From NCBI GenBank assembly GCA_013423325.1, contig BLJB01000311.1:1-27508 (forward strand): 27,508 nt of DNA, written 5' to 3'. The DNA is from Usnea hakonensis (lineage: Eukaryota; Ascomycota; Lecanoromycetes; Lecanorales; Parmeliaceae). The position numbers and the translations under genes are program-made. Position 1 is the stretch's first letter; every line of letters starts with the position of its first letter. Shown here in pieces: positions 7,848-17,902 of the stretch. The notes under the pieces were generated by a model. That model saw only the letters and a program-made list of their open reading frames with translations, made no database searches and had not been told where the DNA came from.

Positions 7848-8160
7848 GATCGTATGAAATAGAGGGGAAAGTCGAGAATGGAGAAGGTGGTAGCAATGCA
7901 TTAAAGAGCCGGAGTAGGGGGAAATGAAGAGCTAAAAGTGGCGGGCTCAGTCATTTATGCTTCACCTCTTTGAAGAGGACACGCGCGCTGTTTTGTATGT
8001 TCAAAGATGGGATTCTAGACGAATGGAAAAGTGAGCATTGGATGATTATCACCTACCTGGGTGCTGCATCATCTGGGTAGGGTGTCGCATCAGCCCTGCG
8101 CACCCAGCTCGCTCGCTACCGTAAGCGGCTAGACGCTAGATTACTTAAGAGATCACTATT
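7848..8160. other. Intergenic, nothing recognised
   Basis: No frame with protein-like composition on either strand, no repeat and no RNA gene was seen. Confidence 0.4.
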
Positions 8161-8517
8161 TCAATTCTCGATCAGAGAGAGTGGATTGGGGAGCCAACAG
8201 TGGAATGGGGAGCCAACAGTGGAATGGGGAGTCAATAGTGCATTGGGGAGCCAAAAGTGGAATGGGGAGCCAAAAGCGGAGCGAAGGTTATTTATTTTTG
8301 GAGATGTTTCTAACGAGTTATCTAATTGTGCCACGTACTTAGCTCGTTCCTCGCTAATAATCCGTTGGTTTCTAGATCCTAACATCAATGACCTGTATCC
8401 ATAGCTTTGAATTTTGTCAAGCCACTTGTCCCCAAGCTGGTACGCATATGTAGTCTTGAGAAAAGTCTGTAGGAGCATGAAATGCCGATTTTTGACGTCA
8501 GACAAAAGCTTTACCAA
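8161..8517 (-). CDS. Uncertain ORF carrying the minisatellite at its 3' end
   Basis: A 118-codon minus-strand frame. Residues 10-80 look protein-like (LKTTYAYQLGDKWLDKIQSY, then RNQRIISEERAKYVAQLDNS). The last 35 residues are the translation of the 19-bp minisatellite (SPFHFWLP, SPFHCWLP). No domain, signal peptide or splice context is recognised. It could be a relic or the end of a longer transposon-derived gene. Confidence 0.3.
   Translation of the reverse strand: MVKLLSDVKNRHFMLLQTFLKTTYAYQLGDKWLDKIQSYGYRSLMLGSRNQRIISEERAKYVAQLDNSLETSPKINNLRSAFGSPFHFWLPNALLTPHSTVGSPFHCWLPNPLSLIEN
8172..8283 (+). repeat. 19-bp minisatellite, about five copies
   Basis: Tandem units of ATGGGGAGCCAACAGTGGA with small changes. 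Two are nearly perfect, the third is 18 bp (GTCAATAGTGC ending), and the last two have AAAAG in place of ACAG. The length differences of single bases mean the reading frame is not kept across units. Confidence 0.85.
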
Positions 8518-8706
8518 CTAATTATAACAGCTACCTCTTTGGCTCATACTTGTCTATTCAAAAATTGATATATGACTTGCTATCTGAGGTGTTCTTCGTA
8601 GTCTACAGCTTATAGGACGTAGCGCTTGACTTGAAATGTCAGACATTGCTATAGAAGTTCCCTGTCAAAAAGAGCCCCAGCCAGCTGGGGATTAAGAAAG
8701 TTAACG

Positions 8707-10307
8707 CTAGCCTATCCACGCACTAGCTGCCGCTTTCTCCTTGATCCAAGCATTTACCATTTTTGCCTGTTTATCCTCGTCCATTTCTTCCTTAGGGCCG
8801 AACAGCTCGCAGTAATTCTCTAACCACTCGTCCTTGTTCAGTGGCGGCGCGCTGGTAGCCTGTGTGCCCTTCGCAGCGCCGACCTCGGGGGCTTGAGAAG
8901 TCGCGGATGCCGAATCAATCTCCTCAGGCTGTGCATTCTTCTCCTTAACCTTTGTTGCACTTGTCGACTTTGGAGGTTTGGGGGACGACCGTTTGACGTG
9001 AGATGAGTTCCTGGGCACCGGGGACCGTCCTTTGAATCCCACGGACTTGGAGCGCCGCTCACGCGTGGTTTCGGCCTCTTCCTCCGATGACTCGGCGTCG
9101 ACCTCAGAATCCTCGTCGGCCATTGATCCATCTTCGGCCTCTGATTCCTCTTCCACCTTTATGGATACCCCTTCAGGAGGAGCTGGTGTCATGGTAGTAT
9201 CCCTTCCCATCGAATTGTCTTTGAGCCACGTAGCATACTTCGTTTCGCATTCCTTTGCTCGCTCATAGAACATCTTATCCGCTTCCCCTTTCTTTCCCCT
9301 CATTGGACAAACACGTCTTGCGGTCGTTCGAGTCTCCCAAGTCCTCGGCTTTTTCCCCTCCTCGCCGGCTATGTTCCTCCACTGTATTAGGATCTGAGTT
9401 TCAGCATATCGCTTCTTGGGATGCCTAGCGTACCACGCCGGATTTGTCGTCTCCAGTGGCTTGTCCTCGTCCATAGGCGTGTAAGCGACAGCAACAATGC
9501 CGTCGACGTGCTTGTAATCGTAGCACCATTTCCGACCCTGTTTTCGCTCGCCAATCCTGTAAGGCTGTGGCTCGTTGTTAGTGATGTCAGGGGTTTTTCC
9601 TGAGTCGAAGCCATCAACTTCAGATGCGCGCTCGATTCTAAACATTGGGTGACTCTTTGGCCCGTATCTTGTGATAACGACGTCTCCTCGACGACCGCCA
9701 CCAGGTTTCCATGCTATCACTTCGCGACCTGTCGAGGGTCTTCCCAAGCGACTCTTATAATCAGAAACAGTCATCACAGGCATCTCATCCTCTTCCTTGT
9801 CGCTGGGGACTGGAGTCGGGTACTCCGTATTTCTGAGGTCATTGTAATTGCCATTGTCGCCATTGTTTTTTTGTCCCTGTTGCTATCGTCGCCACCTGCC
9901 AGACTGAGATCGTTGCGGCTAGGATTTTCTTCGGCGTGATTGGTTGAATCTAGCTCTTGAGCCGCAGAAGAGGCGTTATCTCCTTCAGAGTTAGAACTCG
10001 GAGCCTGCTCTATCTCCTCCCCCTCATCCATTGGTGCCATATTGTTTGCTCTCTTCTCTTCCGCCTCTACTTCGTCTTTCTCTCGTTGGAGGTCACCGAG
10101 TAGCCTGTCAGCGTCTTGCAGTCTCTTCTTTTTGATCGCGATTTCGTTTGCCTTCTCGGGATCGGCCTGCTTCTCAAGCGCCTCAACTTCACCTTGCAAC
10201 GACGCTAGATCTTGCAATGTAGCGGCAGCATTTTTTTCCTTCTCCGCCTTACTATGTCGCAGTTTTTTCTTCTTCTCATCGAGTGCACGTTTAGTGATAG
10301 AAGGCAT
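8707..10307 (-). CDS. Large acidic/coiled-coil protein, one-base frameshift at an A7 run (about 533 aa if joined)
   Basis: The N-terminal part from ATG 10307 is a lysine-rich coiled coil (residues 1-90, KRALDEKKKKLRHSKAEKEK, then ALEKQADPEKANEIAIKKKR), followed by an acidic low-complexity linker. At the T7 run 9866-9872 (A7 on the coding strand) the frame must shift by one base to continue with NDLRNTEYPTPVPSDKEEDE and a globular-looking domain. That domain starts REVIAWKPGGGRRGDVVITR and has WYARHPKKRYAETQILIQWR and PRTWETRTTARRVC. A second acidic/serine stretch and a short C-terminal helix end at 8707. No donor/acceptor pair in the right phase was found, so an indel or sequencing error is preferred. 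The WETRTT-type segment recalls accessory-region proteins of filamentous fungi (memory). Nuclear location is inferred from charge only. Annotation as two genes (9774-10307 and 8707-9783) is the alternative. Confidence 0.6.
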
Positions 10308-10372
10308 CGGGGCACGGACTGCAGTGATTTCACAACGGTTGTAGGTACGGATGTCCGAATTGCTTCCTTAGC

Positions 10373-10380
10373 ATATATAA
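10373..10380 (-). promoter_or_regulatory. Putative TATA box of the minus-strand gene starting at 10307
   Basis: TTATATATGC on the minus strand lies about 65 bp upstream of the ATG, a typical fungal distance. A second TATA-like word (TATATAAG) lies at 10411-10418. Region 10308-10703 otherwise holds no gene and is read as the divergent promoter region. Confidence 0.35.
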
Positions 10381-10703
10381 ATCAAGACCAAGCTAAGTCT
10401 AAAGGCCATTTATATAAGCCCGTTGCACAGTTGTACCAATACCGGTGAAATCCGGTTATGGGCATACATGGTATTCCTGTACCACTTTTGGCTCCAAAAA
10501 GTCTTTTATTCTTCTGTGTTTCGAAGTCCAGGCTTGACGCCAATTCTGAACTCATCACCAGAGACACAGTATTGCACTGAGATCAAAGCTGCAACGCATC
10601 CTCTCAGCCCCAAAGTCCGTCCACGGTCTTGGGCAAGTACTGATTACAATAAAATCTGTATCTTGCCACACCAGCTTATTCAGAAAGTGCCTCATCGTTT
10701 CAC

Positions 10704-11312
10704 ATGCTCTGGGGCCACAGGATGCAGCTCGCAGAGTTTGGGCTGATCACATCAGCTCTACAACTCTGCGTTGCGGGCCATGCACACTCAGACATACCAC
10801 GCCATAACCATACTCATAATTACGCGCTGTCTTCAGATTTTGGCTCTTTACCTAAAGCCGTATCCACACTCTCGACCAAATCACTTCATTTCTTGGAAGC
10901 AGATGTGGGTACTCAATACCAAAAAGTCACGATGAGTGCAGCACGACAGAGTATGGAGACCCCCTTGGGGAAGCAGTATCGCACGAGTCTTCGGCCAACA
11001 AATATCGGTCCACACTTTCATCTCCAAGCTGTACCTAGTCAAGGGTGGACAGGCGAAAAGGGTGCCAATTTCACCTGGCGATTAGGCAACCACTCTTCCG
11101 CTGTCCATCATCCTACATTTCACTCCACCGCTACCCCTCTTATCAATGCCTCCTTGAAGCGATCAATCTCTATGGCCAGCACTAGAGGAACGCCCAAGTA
11201 TCATAGCAGCTTTTCAAGGTCGGGGTCAAGCGGAAGGCGACGCGCTCCTCGCTTTGCCGCGCTCATAATTATTCTGGTTCTGATGGGAGCAGCGCTGTTC
11301 ATTTGGTCTTAG
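10704..11312 (+). CDS. Small protein with signal peptide-like N-terminus and C-terminal membrane anchor
   Basis: One exon. Starting at the second ATG (10722) gives about 196 residues beginning MQLAEFGLITSALQLCVAGH, a plausible secretion signal; the first ATG at 10704 adds six residues. The middle is His-, Ser- and Thr-rich (DIPRHNHTHNY) with N-x-S/T glycosylation-type sites such as NHS and NAS. The C-terminus has a basic cluster, SGRRRAPRFA, directly before one strongly hydrophobic helix ALIIILVLMGAALFIW ending the protein. This suggests a type I or tail-anchored cell-surface protein. No family was recognised. The divergent partner is the coiled-coil gene starting at 10307. Confidence 0.55.
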   Translation: MLWGHRMQLAEFGLITSALQLCVAGHAHSDIPRHNHTHNYALSSDFGSLPKAVSTLSTKSLHFLEADVGTQYQKVTMSAARQSMETPLGKQYRTSLRPTNIGPHFHLQAVPSQGWTGEKGANFTWRLGNHSSAVHHPTFHSTATPLINASLKRSISMASTRGTPKYHSSFSRSGSSGRRRAPRFAALIIILVLMGAALFIWS

Positions 11313-11874
11313 TGGTGGCACTGAGATTGGTCCAGGGAACAGCGCCGCAGGGCGGCAGCTAGCATTGTTGTCTTTAGTAGCTAGATCGCGCTGGACAGCG
11401 GTATCTCGGAGTTACTATGAAATATTCTGGATCCTGGAGTGGCAAAGTGCGCCTGGAGGGCAGGGATTCATGATTTTATGCCTAGGCGACGAGAATGGGC
11501 GCGGATGCTATAGGGTTATCAGCAAGGAAGGTTTTCAAGTGGAGCCGTGGATTTTGCCTTTGACGCGCGTTGCGGTTTATCGGCCATTCTTCCCTTCCGT
11601 GTCTTTCATTATGGAAGTAAACTATGCATCGGGGATCCATGCCCTTTAAGAGTTCATTTCATACTCTCCCGTAGCGCCTTGGAAGCAAGCAGAGAGATAC
11701 CGTGATCGACTTCGGGAGCTAGACACGACGGCCCTCCGAGTTTAGCGTGAAACACGTCCTCGCCGCAATTGGGCAATGCCACCTAACGGCATTGAAGCAG
11801 CAGCAGAGATTTATGGCAATCTGGTAATTTACTGCTTTTGGTATGTTTCAAGTTCGACCGAAACTTTTCATTGA
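11313..11874. other. Gap with one plausible ORF and one dispersed repeat copy
   Basis: A plus-strand frame at 11365-11649 (94 codons) contains GGQGFMILCLGDENGRGCYR and may be an exon or relic, but has no splice context. At 11719 the word CTAGACACGACGGCC matches the start of the 36-bp repeat unit seen at 6.3-7.0 kb, as a single isolated copy. Confidence 0.35.
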
Positions 11875-12733
11875 TCATGTACATCGCTCTAGTAGTTTGC
11901 TGAAATCTGGAAGCTTGGGGACGATAAACTTCCGCCGCCCTGGCACTGGAGCTGACGTTATGTCACAGCAGCTTTTCCTTTGTTCCTTATTCATGTAGTC
12001 CTGCAAGCCAGAAACCTCTTTTGCATCTTCAGTAACAGAACCGAGACCCGCTTGCATAAGGCCTGTGGTAGTATCATGACGTCCAAAGAGCTGAAAATCG
12101 TTTTCAACACCAGCGTCCCAGCTTGAGCGCCCGAGTTCATTCGTCACTTCGCTTCCCCCATCAGCAGAATGCTTTCCTTCTCCGTAGTTGGGACCAATAC
12201 CGCCGTTCTCTACAGCACGAAGGAGTGCTGTTGTTTCGAGGTCTGGGCTGGAATAATCACCCATCGGGAGATTGGAAGGTGGAGAGACGTATGCTCTTCC
12301 CGCGGGACTAGGGATCGACTGTTGGTATTGCTCGGGATCACCCTCTTCCCTCACGACCTTGTGATATGTTTTCTGAGGCTTTGGCTGTTGTCGTTCGTTG
12401 CGTCTCAAAGAACGAATAGCATAGAAGTTCGATGGATCTAGGCACTCTGTGAGTGGGTAGTTTGTTTCCTGGAATTCGATGCTTAGTGATTGGACATGTT
12501 CCTTGGGGAGGAGATCAAACCACATCGTTCTGGCAGGGCGGCCACCCTTGCCGGTCCGTAGAGTTGTAGGTGAAGTAGCGCCCTCCTCTGTGCATTACGA
12601 TATACAGCTCTGTACCCGTCTTCACTGATAGCTCATTGGCTTTCTTGAACAAGCTGCGGCGTCGTTTGTTGAACATGACGTTCTCTCTCCTACCTTGCCA
12701 TGGTGCCGTTTTGGTACATTTGGAAGCTGCCAT
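11875..12733 (-). CDS. MADS-box-like (SRF-type) DNA-binding protein, 268 aa
   Basis: Exon 1 (12521-12733) and exon 2 (11875-12468) join across a 52-bp intron with a CACTAAG branch site and a TTCCAG acceptor. The donor is GTTTGA at 12520 or GTGGTT three bases upstream; both keep the frame. Residues 15-60 match the MADS-box pattern: RRENVMFNKRRRSLFKKANE, then LSVKTGTELYIVMHRGGRYF. Known MADS/SRF proteins use this basic helix and strand to bind CArG-like DNA and dimerise. The rest is long, polar and Pro/Ser-rich with no K-box or MEF2 domain. The start ATG (12733) directly precedes the conserved region. This MADS-like type is short compared with fungal Rlm1 or Mcm1 and probably belongs to a divergent, lineage-specific group. 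It is likely nuclear; target genes are unknown. Confidence 0.65.
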
Positions 12734-12799
12734 TTTTATCGAGGTCCAAATTCACTCGTCCTTCGGAAGTTCTGAGCTGTTTTGTAGTGAATCCAGATT

Positions 12800-13290
12800 G
12801 TGAAACACTGGTGGGGCGTTACAGGATCCCGACGCGCCATTTCTGGCACAACACCTTCGCTAGATATCACTCTCCGGGGATGGGACCTTGCTCCATTCAC
12901 TTTTGGTCTGGGTCGCATCACCGACGATCATCTGAAACATCTGGCAGGTATGGATGTGACTCGAATCTATGCAATTGTAGCCGGAAGCCTTTTTGCCGTC
13001 TTGACCACAATCAATTTCTGTATTCATTTGTGCACAATACTGCAGACGTTCACAGTCTGGATTTTGCGGCACATTGTACGCCATTTCATCCTGCGACGTC
13101 ACCGTCTACCAACCGCCACTAGGGCGAGGAGGGGGAAACTGGATTGTAAGGAAGATATCCGTGAGCGCCATCGCTGTGGCGTACTCGGCAGCGGTGGTGA
13201 TAATCTTTGGTTGCAATCCAGCTTATCATGTCTATCGCTACGATCTTCCTATTAGTCTTATCATTTTCGTCGGCGGAACCATTCGTATGT
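12800..13290 (+). pseudogene. Frameshifted multi-pass membrane protein fragment
   Basis: One plus frame (from about 12800) reads RGWDLAPFTFGLGRITDDHL, then a hydrophobic helix YAIVAGSLFAVLTTINFCI and a second TILQTFTVWILRHIVRHFI. The neighbouring frame, from the GGGGG run near 13132-13136, reads NWIVRKISVSAIAVAYSAAV, then a third helix pair ending LPISLIIFVGGTI before a GTATGT donor at 13286. Removing one G would fuse the frames. A preceding exon probably joins at the TTACAG acceptor near 12822. At least three or four membrane helices are visible, but the family is not recognised. It may be an intact gene with a sequence error or a decaying one. Confidence 0.35.
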
Positions 13291-14378
13291 CCTTCTAAGC
13301 TTCGTAGGTCCTCAAAGTGTAACTTCATCGAGCACAAGCGACAGATGCACGCAAAGTCTCTCAGACATCGGCTCTATGACGACCCCAGCTCCTTTTCTCC
13401 CACTCAGCATCTGTACTGAAACCAATGCTCAGAGCTGTACGGCATATGAAACCTTTCCGTCGACCAGATCCGAGGTATGGATGAACGTCAGCGTTCTGGT
13501 TTGGATGACACAGATATCGCGAGGTAAAGCGCCGGGGAATTCTATAACTCAATTTGCAAGCGCTGACCTTTCCGAGTTACCCGGAAGTCATCTTCAGAGC
13601 AGCACGAGACGTAAACCGAATCCAATCGAACGCGTCGCATTTGGCCCTTGATTCCTCGACCGGCAACCGAGCTTACAGTGCGGTAGCTTCTCGGAGTCAA
13701 CTGATTTACTCCAACGGGCGTGGAGAACCAGACGTTCAGAGAGGAGCACAATCTTGCGAGAAACCCTAGGGAGAATGTAGTCCTCGCTCCAAAATTTCTC
13801 ATTCAAGAACTATTGTTTCCAAGACTTTGGTATTATGATGCAACTTTCGACCTTTTTGACCACATTTTCTTATTTCTTCTTGTGATTTGAACCACTATCA
13901 TTCTCCTATGCGTATCCGTACCGTTGAAACAGTATTCAGGGTCTTGGGGTCTTCGGTGGGTGAAGGCTGGACTGCGATCCCAGCTCGGTGGCTTTTCTCG
14001 CTCGATAGCCTAACAAAATAAGTACCATACATAGTACACTCAGGATGAAATTTGACGAACATGTATAAAGTATCCCCGAAATATCATGAAGATATCCTTC
14101 GTAGTTGGCTAATAGATACAAAAAAGCCTCTCTGTCAACAGTCTAGTGACACGCAGTCGTTACAATACGAGCGAGTGATGGGATGGCAGAATTTGCTGTG
14201 CCGAATATTTACGGCGAATCTGTTTCCGTCATCCCCGTTGAAGAGCGAGTGAAAGGTGGGATGCGCAGAGGATGCGTGAGGGATTGCTGATATTGCAATG
14301 GCAAGTCATAGATACCGGTATGAGCCTATTAAGGTCATAATGATCTATGGCGTAGAACGATTTCGCCCCTGGTCCACT
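13291..14378. other. No gene supported
   Basis: Several medium frames exist on both strands (for example plus 13554-13769, minus 13542-13802) with mixed composition. None shows a domain, a start context or splice pairs that I could chain. 3' exons of the membrane-protein fragment upstream could lie here. Confidence 0.3.
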
Positions 14379-15765
14379 TCAGCGCTCGGAAATAAGTTTC
14401 TCCGAGGACCGTCGACGACATATTTCAATACCGCATCCCGTACCTACGTTGAAAGAACTTTGAACAGCTTCATGAATGATATTTTGATAACTAAATCGAC
14501 ATAGCGGCCACATTGCGTTACATGAAATGAGAGCAGAACCACTGAATTGACCTTCAACTTCTAGCGCCGTGCGAGATCTATCGTCAACAGCATTAGTGAG
14601 AACGATACGGTGCGCAAAACCCATGCTCTACACAAGCCACCTTTATCTACAAGGACGCTGGAGCCTGGACTACTGTCCCCATGGGGATGCTTGTTAACGA
14701 TCTGCTCATAGAGCTAGCGACTTCAGCATGCTGTCAACCAAATTCGCGCTAAAAGGAGGTCAAAACAAGAAACGCAAAACAGGCGTCTACATTGCGTAAC
14801 CCCGCAACACACCGCTTCTCGTATCGAAAATATTTTTCGGTTACCTGCACTACCGTCAAGCCAACTATCTTGATTCCAGATCGAACGTCAGTTTCCAAGT
14901 AGTAATTGGCTGGAACCAGGCGGAAACCGCCATAGTTTGGACGACATTGATGAGCTGGACTGAAAAGCAGTCGGAAGCACATACTGGGCCAACCACGCAT
15001 TTCGTTATGAGGTAAGAGTATAGTAAGCCAGGGGGAATAACCGATTTTAAAAATGTGGAAAGATAGGGTAAGCTGAGGGACTCATGTTTTCGTCGCTGCA
15101 TCCATGCCAACTCTAGATTTAGCACTTTTTACAAAACAACACTACGCCTCGACTTGGGAACTCATACTTACCCCCATTTCATGCTTCTCTGGCCGTTGAG
15201 TTGGAGTCTGCTGGCTGCGTCACGTCGACGCGCGATATTGACGAAAACAGTGGGATACTTGCGCCACCATTCTGCCTGGGCTTCCTGAATACAGGTGGTT
15301 CTACATATAGCATCCGCCAGCGTTACGTAAAGATAGCGCAAATACTTCAAGGCCTTCGGTCATTGCTCTGGTTCGATTTGCGACGATGTCAAGGCCTTGT
15401 TGTTACAACATATTCTTAATGTCGATGAGAGCGAGAATGCCAAAGCTCACACCTTGAGTGATGTTAGAATATCTTTCTGAGACTTCGAATAGGAAGGCGA
15501 TAGCTCTCTGGGATCGAAGGTGAAGTGATGCCGAAGAAGAGATGACCGCTGCCGTACCCATATACAGACATCAGGTTTCACTGTGAATGACCGCTGCGCA
15601 CGCTTGTGCCGGCAATTCGTCTTGTATTTGCCGGACGACAGGCAGTAGACCCAAAGATAGAAGCGGAAGGCGAATAGGGTGCATGGTTAGCTCCTGATCA
15701 GCCTTGAAAAGATCATCTCCCTTTGAGGTTAGTCTAGGCGTGGATGTCCGCAACAGAAAGTACAT
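14379..15765 (-). other. Chain of protein-like minus-strand segments, possible decayed multi-exon gene
   Basis: In order on the minus strand there are several segments of good composition. 15765-15571 contains LPLLSLGLLPVVRQIQDELP. 15561-15455 contains LRSQRAIAFLFEVSERYSN. About 15290-15172 contains EAQAEWWRKYPTVFVNIARR and ends exactly at a perfect GTAAGT donor. About 15000-14850 contains RPNYGGFRLVPANYYLETDV and ends at GTAACC. 14624-14379 contains HRIVLTNAVDDRSRTALEVE. I could not join them into one clean frame, and no family was recognised. It may be a real intron-rich gene, or its remnant. Confidence 0.3.
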
Positions 15766-15780
15766 AAGGGAGGCTCCTTC

Positions 15781-15872
15781 CCTTTTGCATTTCCTTTCTC
15801 TTAAATTTTTTTACCCCACCCAACGTCTCAGATTCACACCCTCTTTCCCCCGCTACCAAGAACGCCGCAGTC
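15781..15872 (+). promoter_or_regulatory. Pyrimidine-rich leader of the gene at 15873
   Basis: A run of CT-rich DNA (CCTTTCTCTTAAATTTTTTT, then CCCTCTTTCCCCC) lies directly before the ATG, the usual layout around fungal transcription starts. It supports 15873 as the start codon. Confidence 0.5.
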
Positions 15873-17215
15873 ATGTATGATTCCTCGAGCGCTTTTACTC
15901 ACGATGACTTCCGGTCAAGCATAGAAGATGATCATGTTTCCACCGCCGCACTCAATGCAGTGATGCTCCCCAACGCTGTGGTCATAAGTAACAACATACT
16001 GGCAAGCGAGCATGTCACTCAACATGACACGGCCAACAACCTTGTAACAACAATTTGTGGAGAAAGTTCTGTTGAGGCCGATGTTCAGGATCTCAACCCG
16101 CACCGTGAGGTTCTTGTGGATACCGTTTCCTACGGAGAGTCTGGCAATGTCAACGTCGCACCTGAAGAGGTCCCTGTCCACCGGATCGACCCCAAAATCA
16201 GCGACCCACTGAAAACCGCTGAACTGGATACGGTAACCTTTCAGGGTGACATGATCGAGTTCAAGGACTTGGGGCATGGAATTAATCAAGATCCCGTGTG
16301 CGCGCCGACTCTCCACGAGTTTCCTGTGAAGGCTGCAGCTAGTTGCGAGGAGGCTGTACCTAGGGCCATTCTGATGACCTGCAAAGCTGCTCAGGATACC
16401 GGGAATAAACCGGTTAAAGCAGCTTTCGAAGGCGAAAATCTCGTCCCAGATGCCATTTGTCCTTCTACGCCTCGTCGCAACACCTGTCACCCGATACGAC
16501 CTTCCCGTGACATCCATCCCATCTATAAGTCTCCGTCCTCCGTGTCTGCCAAGCGGAGGCACGCTGTGTCAATCCGACCTTCTCGTGGTGTTCAGCCGAT
16601 CATGAGCCAGACGTTTGCTCGCGCCGTGGTTGTGAAAGCCACCAGCGATCCTCAGACCGTCCTCACGAAAGCCACAGACTCGACGGTGTCGGAGTCTTCA
16701 TCGGCGGAGAGTGACCCTGTACCGCAACTTGAATCTCGGAAGCGTGAGGCAGCCAAAAAAATGGTGGAAACAGCCAAGAGGGCTAGGCAGTCCGATGAAT
16801 GTATGTCTCTGATCCTGATCATGCCTAGTCACTAGCTAATGAAGGATATCCGGCTCTAGTGTCTCAAAATATTAGACCTCGACGATCGACAAGATCTTCG
16901 ATTGAGGACGCCCATTATTTCAAATACAACTACGAGTCGGTCCAGCAAAAATGCGACAGTCTTCAGCGTGACATCGATGACTTCGACGTGCAGCTCAGGA
17001 GAGAAGTCAAGGGATTGCAGCGCAGAATCAAAAAGGAAGCCCAAGAGGCTGGTGATTGGTTCAGAAAACAACATCGCGGTATAGTTGAGAAAGCTCAAGC
17101 AGAGGTGCGTGCTCTGGAGGGTAAGTTCCAGTCGGATGCAGAAGCGTTGCAAGAGGAGTTGGACATATTCATAGTTGATCTCAAGAACGAAGGACTTGTG
17201 AATCTCGATGCATAA
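15873..17215 (+). CDS. Acidic N-terminus, basic linker and C-terminal coiled coil; unknown function (427 aa)
   Basis: Exon 1 (15873-16800) and exon 2 (16860-17215) join across a 59-bp intron (GTATGT...CTCTAG) in phase 1. Residues 1-180 are acidic and Val/Ala-rich with no domain. Around residues 207 and 235 a short motif is duplicated: IRPSRDIHPI and IRPSRGVQPI. Around residues 290-325 a basic cluster, KREAAKKMVETAKRARQ, then IRPRRSTRSS, looks like a nuclear localisation signal. Residues 330-425 form a long coiled coil (QQKCDSLQRDIDDFDVQLRR, then KGLQRRIKKEAQEAGDWF). The CT-rich leader and the ATG in good context support the start. There is no known family. A nuclear dimerising protein is inferred. 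It is one of four adjacent charged, coiled-coil-type genes. Confidence 0.7.
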
Positions 17216-17902
17216 GACCATTCAGGGCGGGTTGCATTCTACTCATCAATCCTGAAATCATCGCTTTCTCATAGTTTGGTCAATAGATTGTGCGCTCGTG
17301 CATCAAATTTTACAGGAAATTACATAGATCATTCCGAATTGCGATTTTCTTGATTTGGATTCAATTTTGGGCGCCATTAAGTATAACTAAGGCAAGCCGT
17401 GACGACCTTTTGACCTGAAAATTGAACTTGAGGTAATGTTCCCCCTATCGAATAAACATCCGGGGCAAGCGCACGATCAACTTCAATTCTAGGGGACAAA
17501 CGAATGCTACGTGCATGAACCTTGCATAATCAATGTCAAACGGGCGCCGTCCTCGGTTACCTAACACCGCCCTTAAGCGGCGCTTGCTCAAAACCGTCAA
17601 CCTCAACCCTCAAAAACTGCTCTTCCTCCACCTCCCGTCGACGATTCCGAAGCCGAAAATGATGGAGACAACTTGTCAGTAAAAGTATGCTTGCGCAGAG
17701 ACTTTCTAATCTGCTAGTTCGCTTCTACCCCGCATGAAAAATTCCGTCCATTGGTCAACCAATGTTGCATTACACAATCACAAGCGTCGTGACAAGGATT
17801 CGATAAGAGACTACGCCATCAGACTAGGCCAAAAATATTGATAGATCTCAGCCGTACAATGCACGGCGAAGGTGAAGTTCGCGTCACAGCCCTGCCGAAC
17901 GG
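17216..17902 (+). other. Intergenic, with possible gene relic at 17590-17830
   Basis: Within this 0.7-kb gap the plus strand near 17595-17680 reads QPQPSKTALPPPPVDDSEAE, then NDGDNLS up to a GTAAAAGTATG donor. After a 40-bp candidate intron ending TCTAATCTGCTAG it continues FASTPHEKFRPLVNQ. A neighbouring frame then gives KRRDKDSIRDYAIRLGQKY before TGA. Composition is protein-like, but the pieces need a frame change and no start was found. It is probably a relic. The rest is plain 3' flank. Confidence 0.3.

Noticed and set aside
9800..9950. An intron joining the two halves of the 8707-10307 gene
   Set aside because: The second frame is blocked by TAG upstream, and no donor of the required phase lies at a sensible distance from a usable acceptor.
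10042..10448. Plus-strand ORFs rich in Ser, Phe and Leu
   Set aside because: They are the antisense of the lysine/glutamate-rich coiled coil; such mirror frames are a composition artefact.
12515..12525. Frameshift between the MADS-box ORF and the following ORF
   Set aside because: A 52-bp intron with branch site and TTCCAG acceptor joins the two in phase, so no frameshift is needed.
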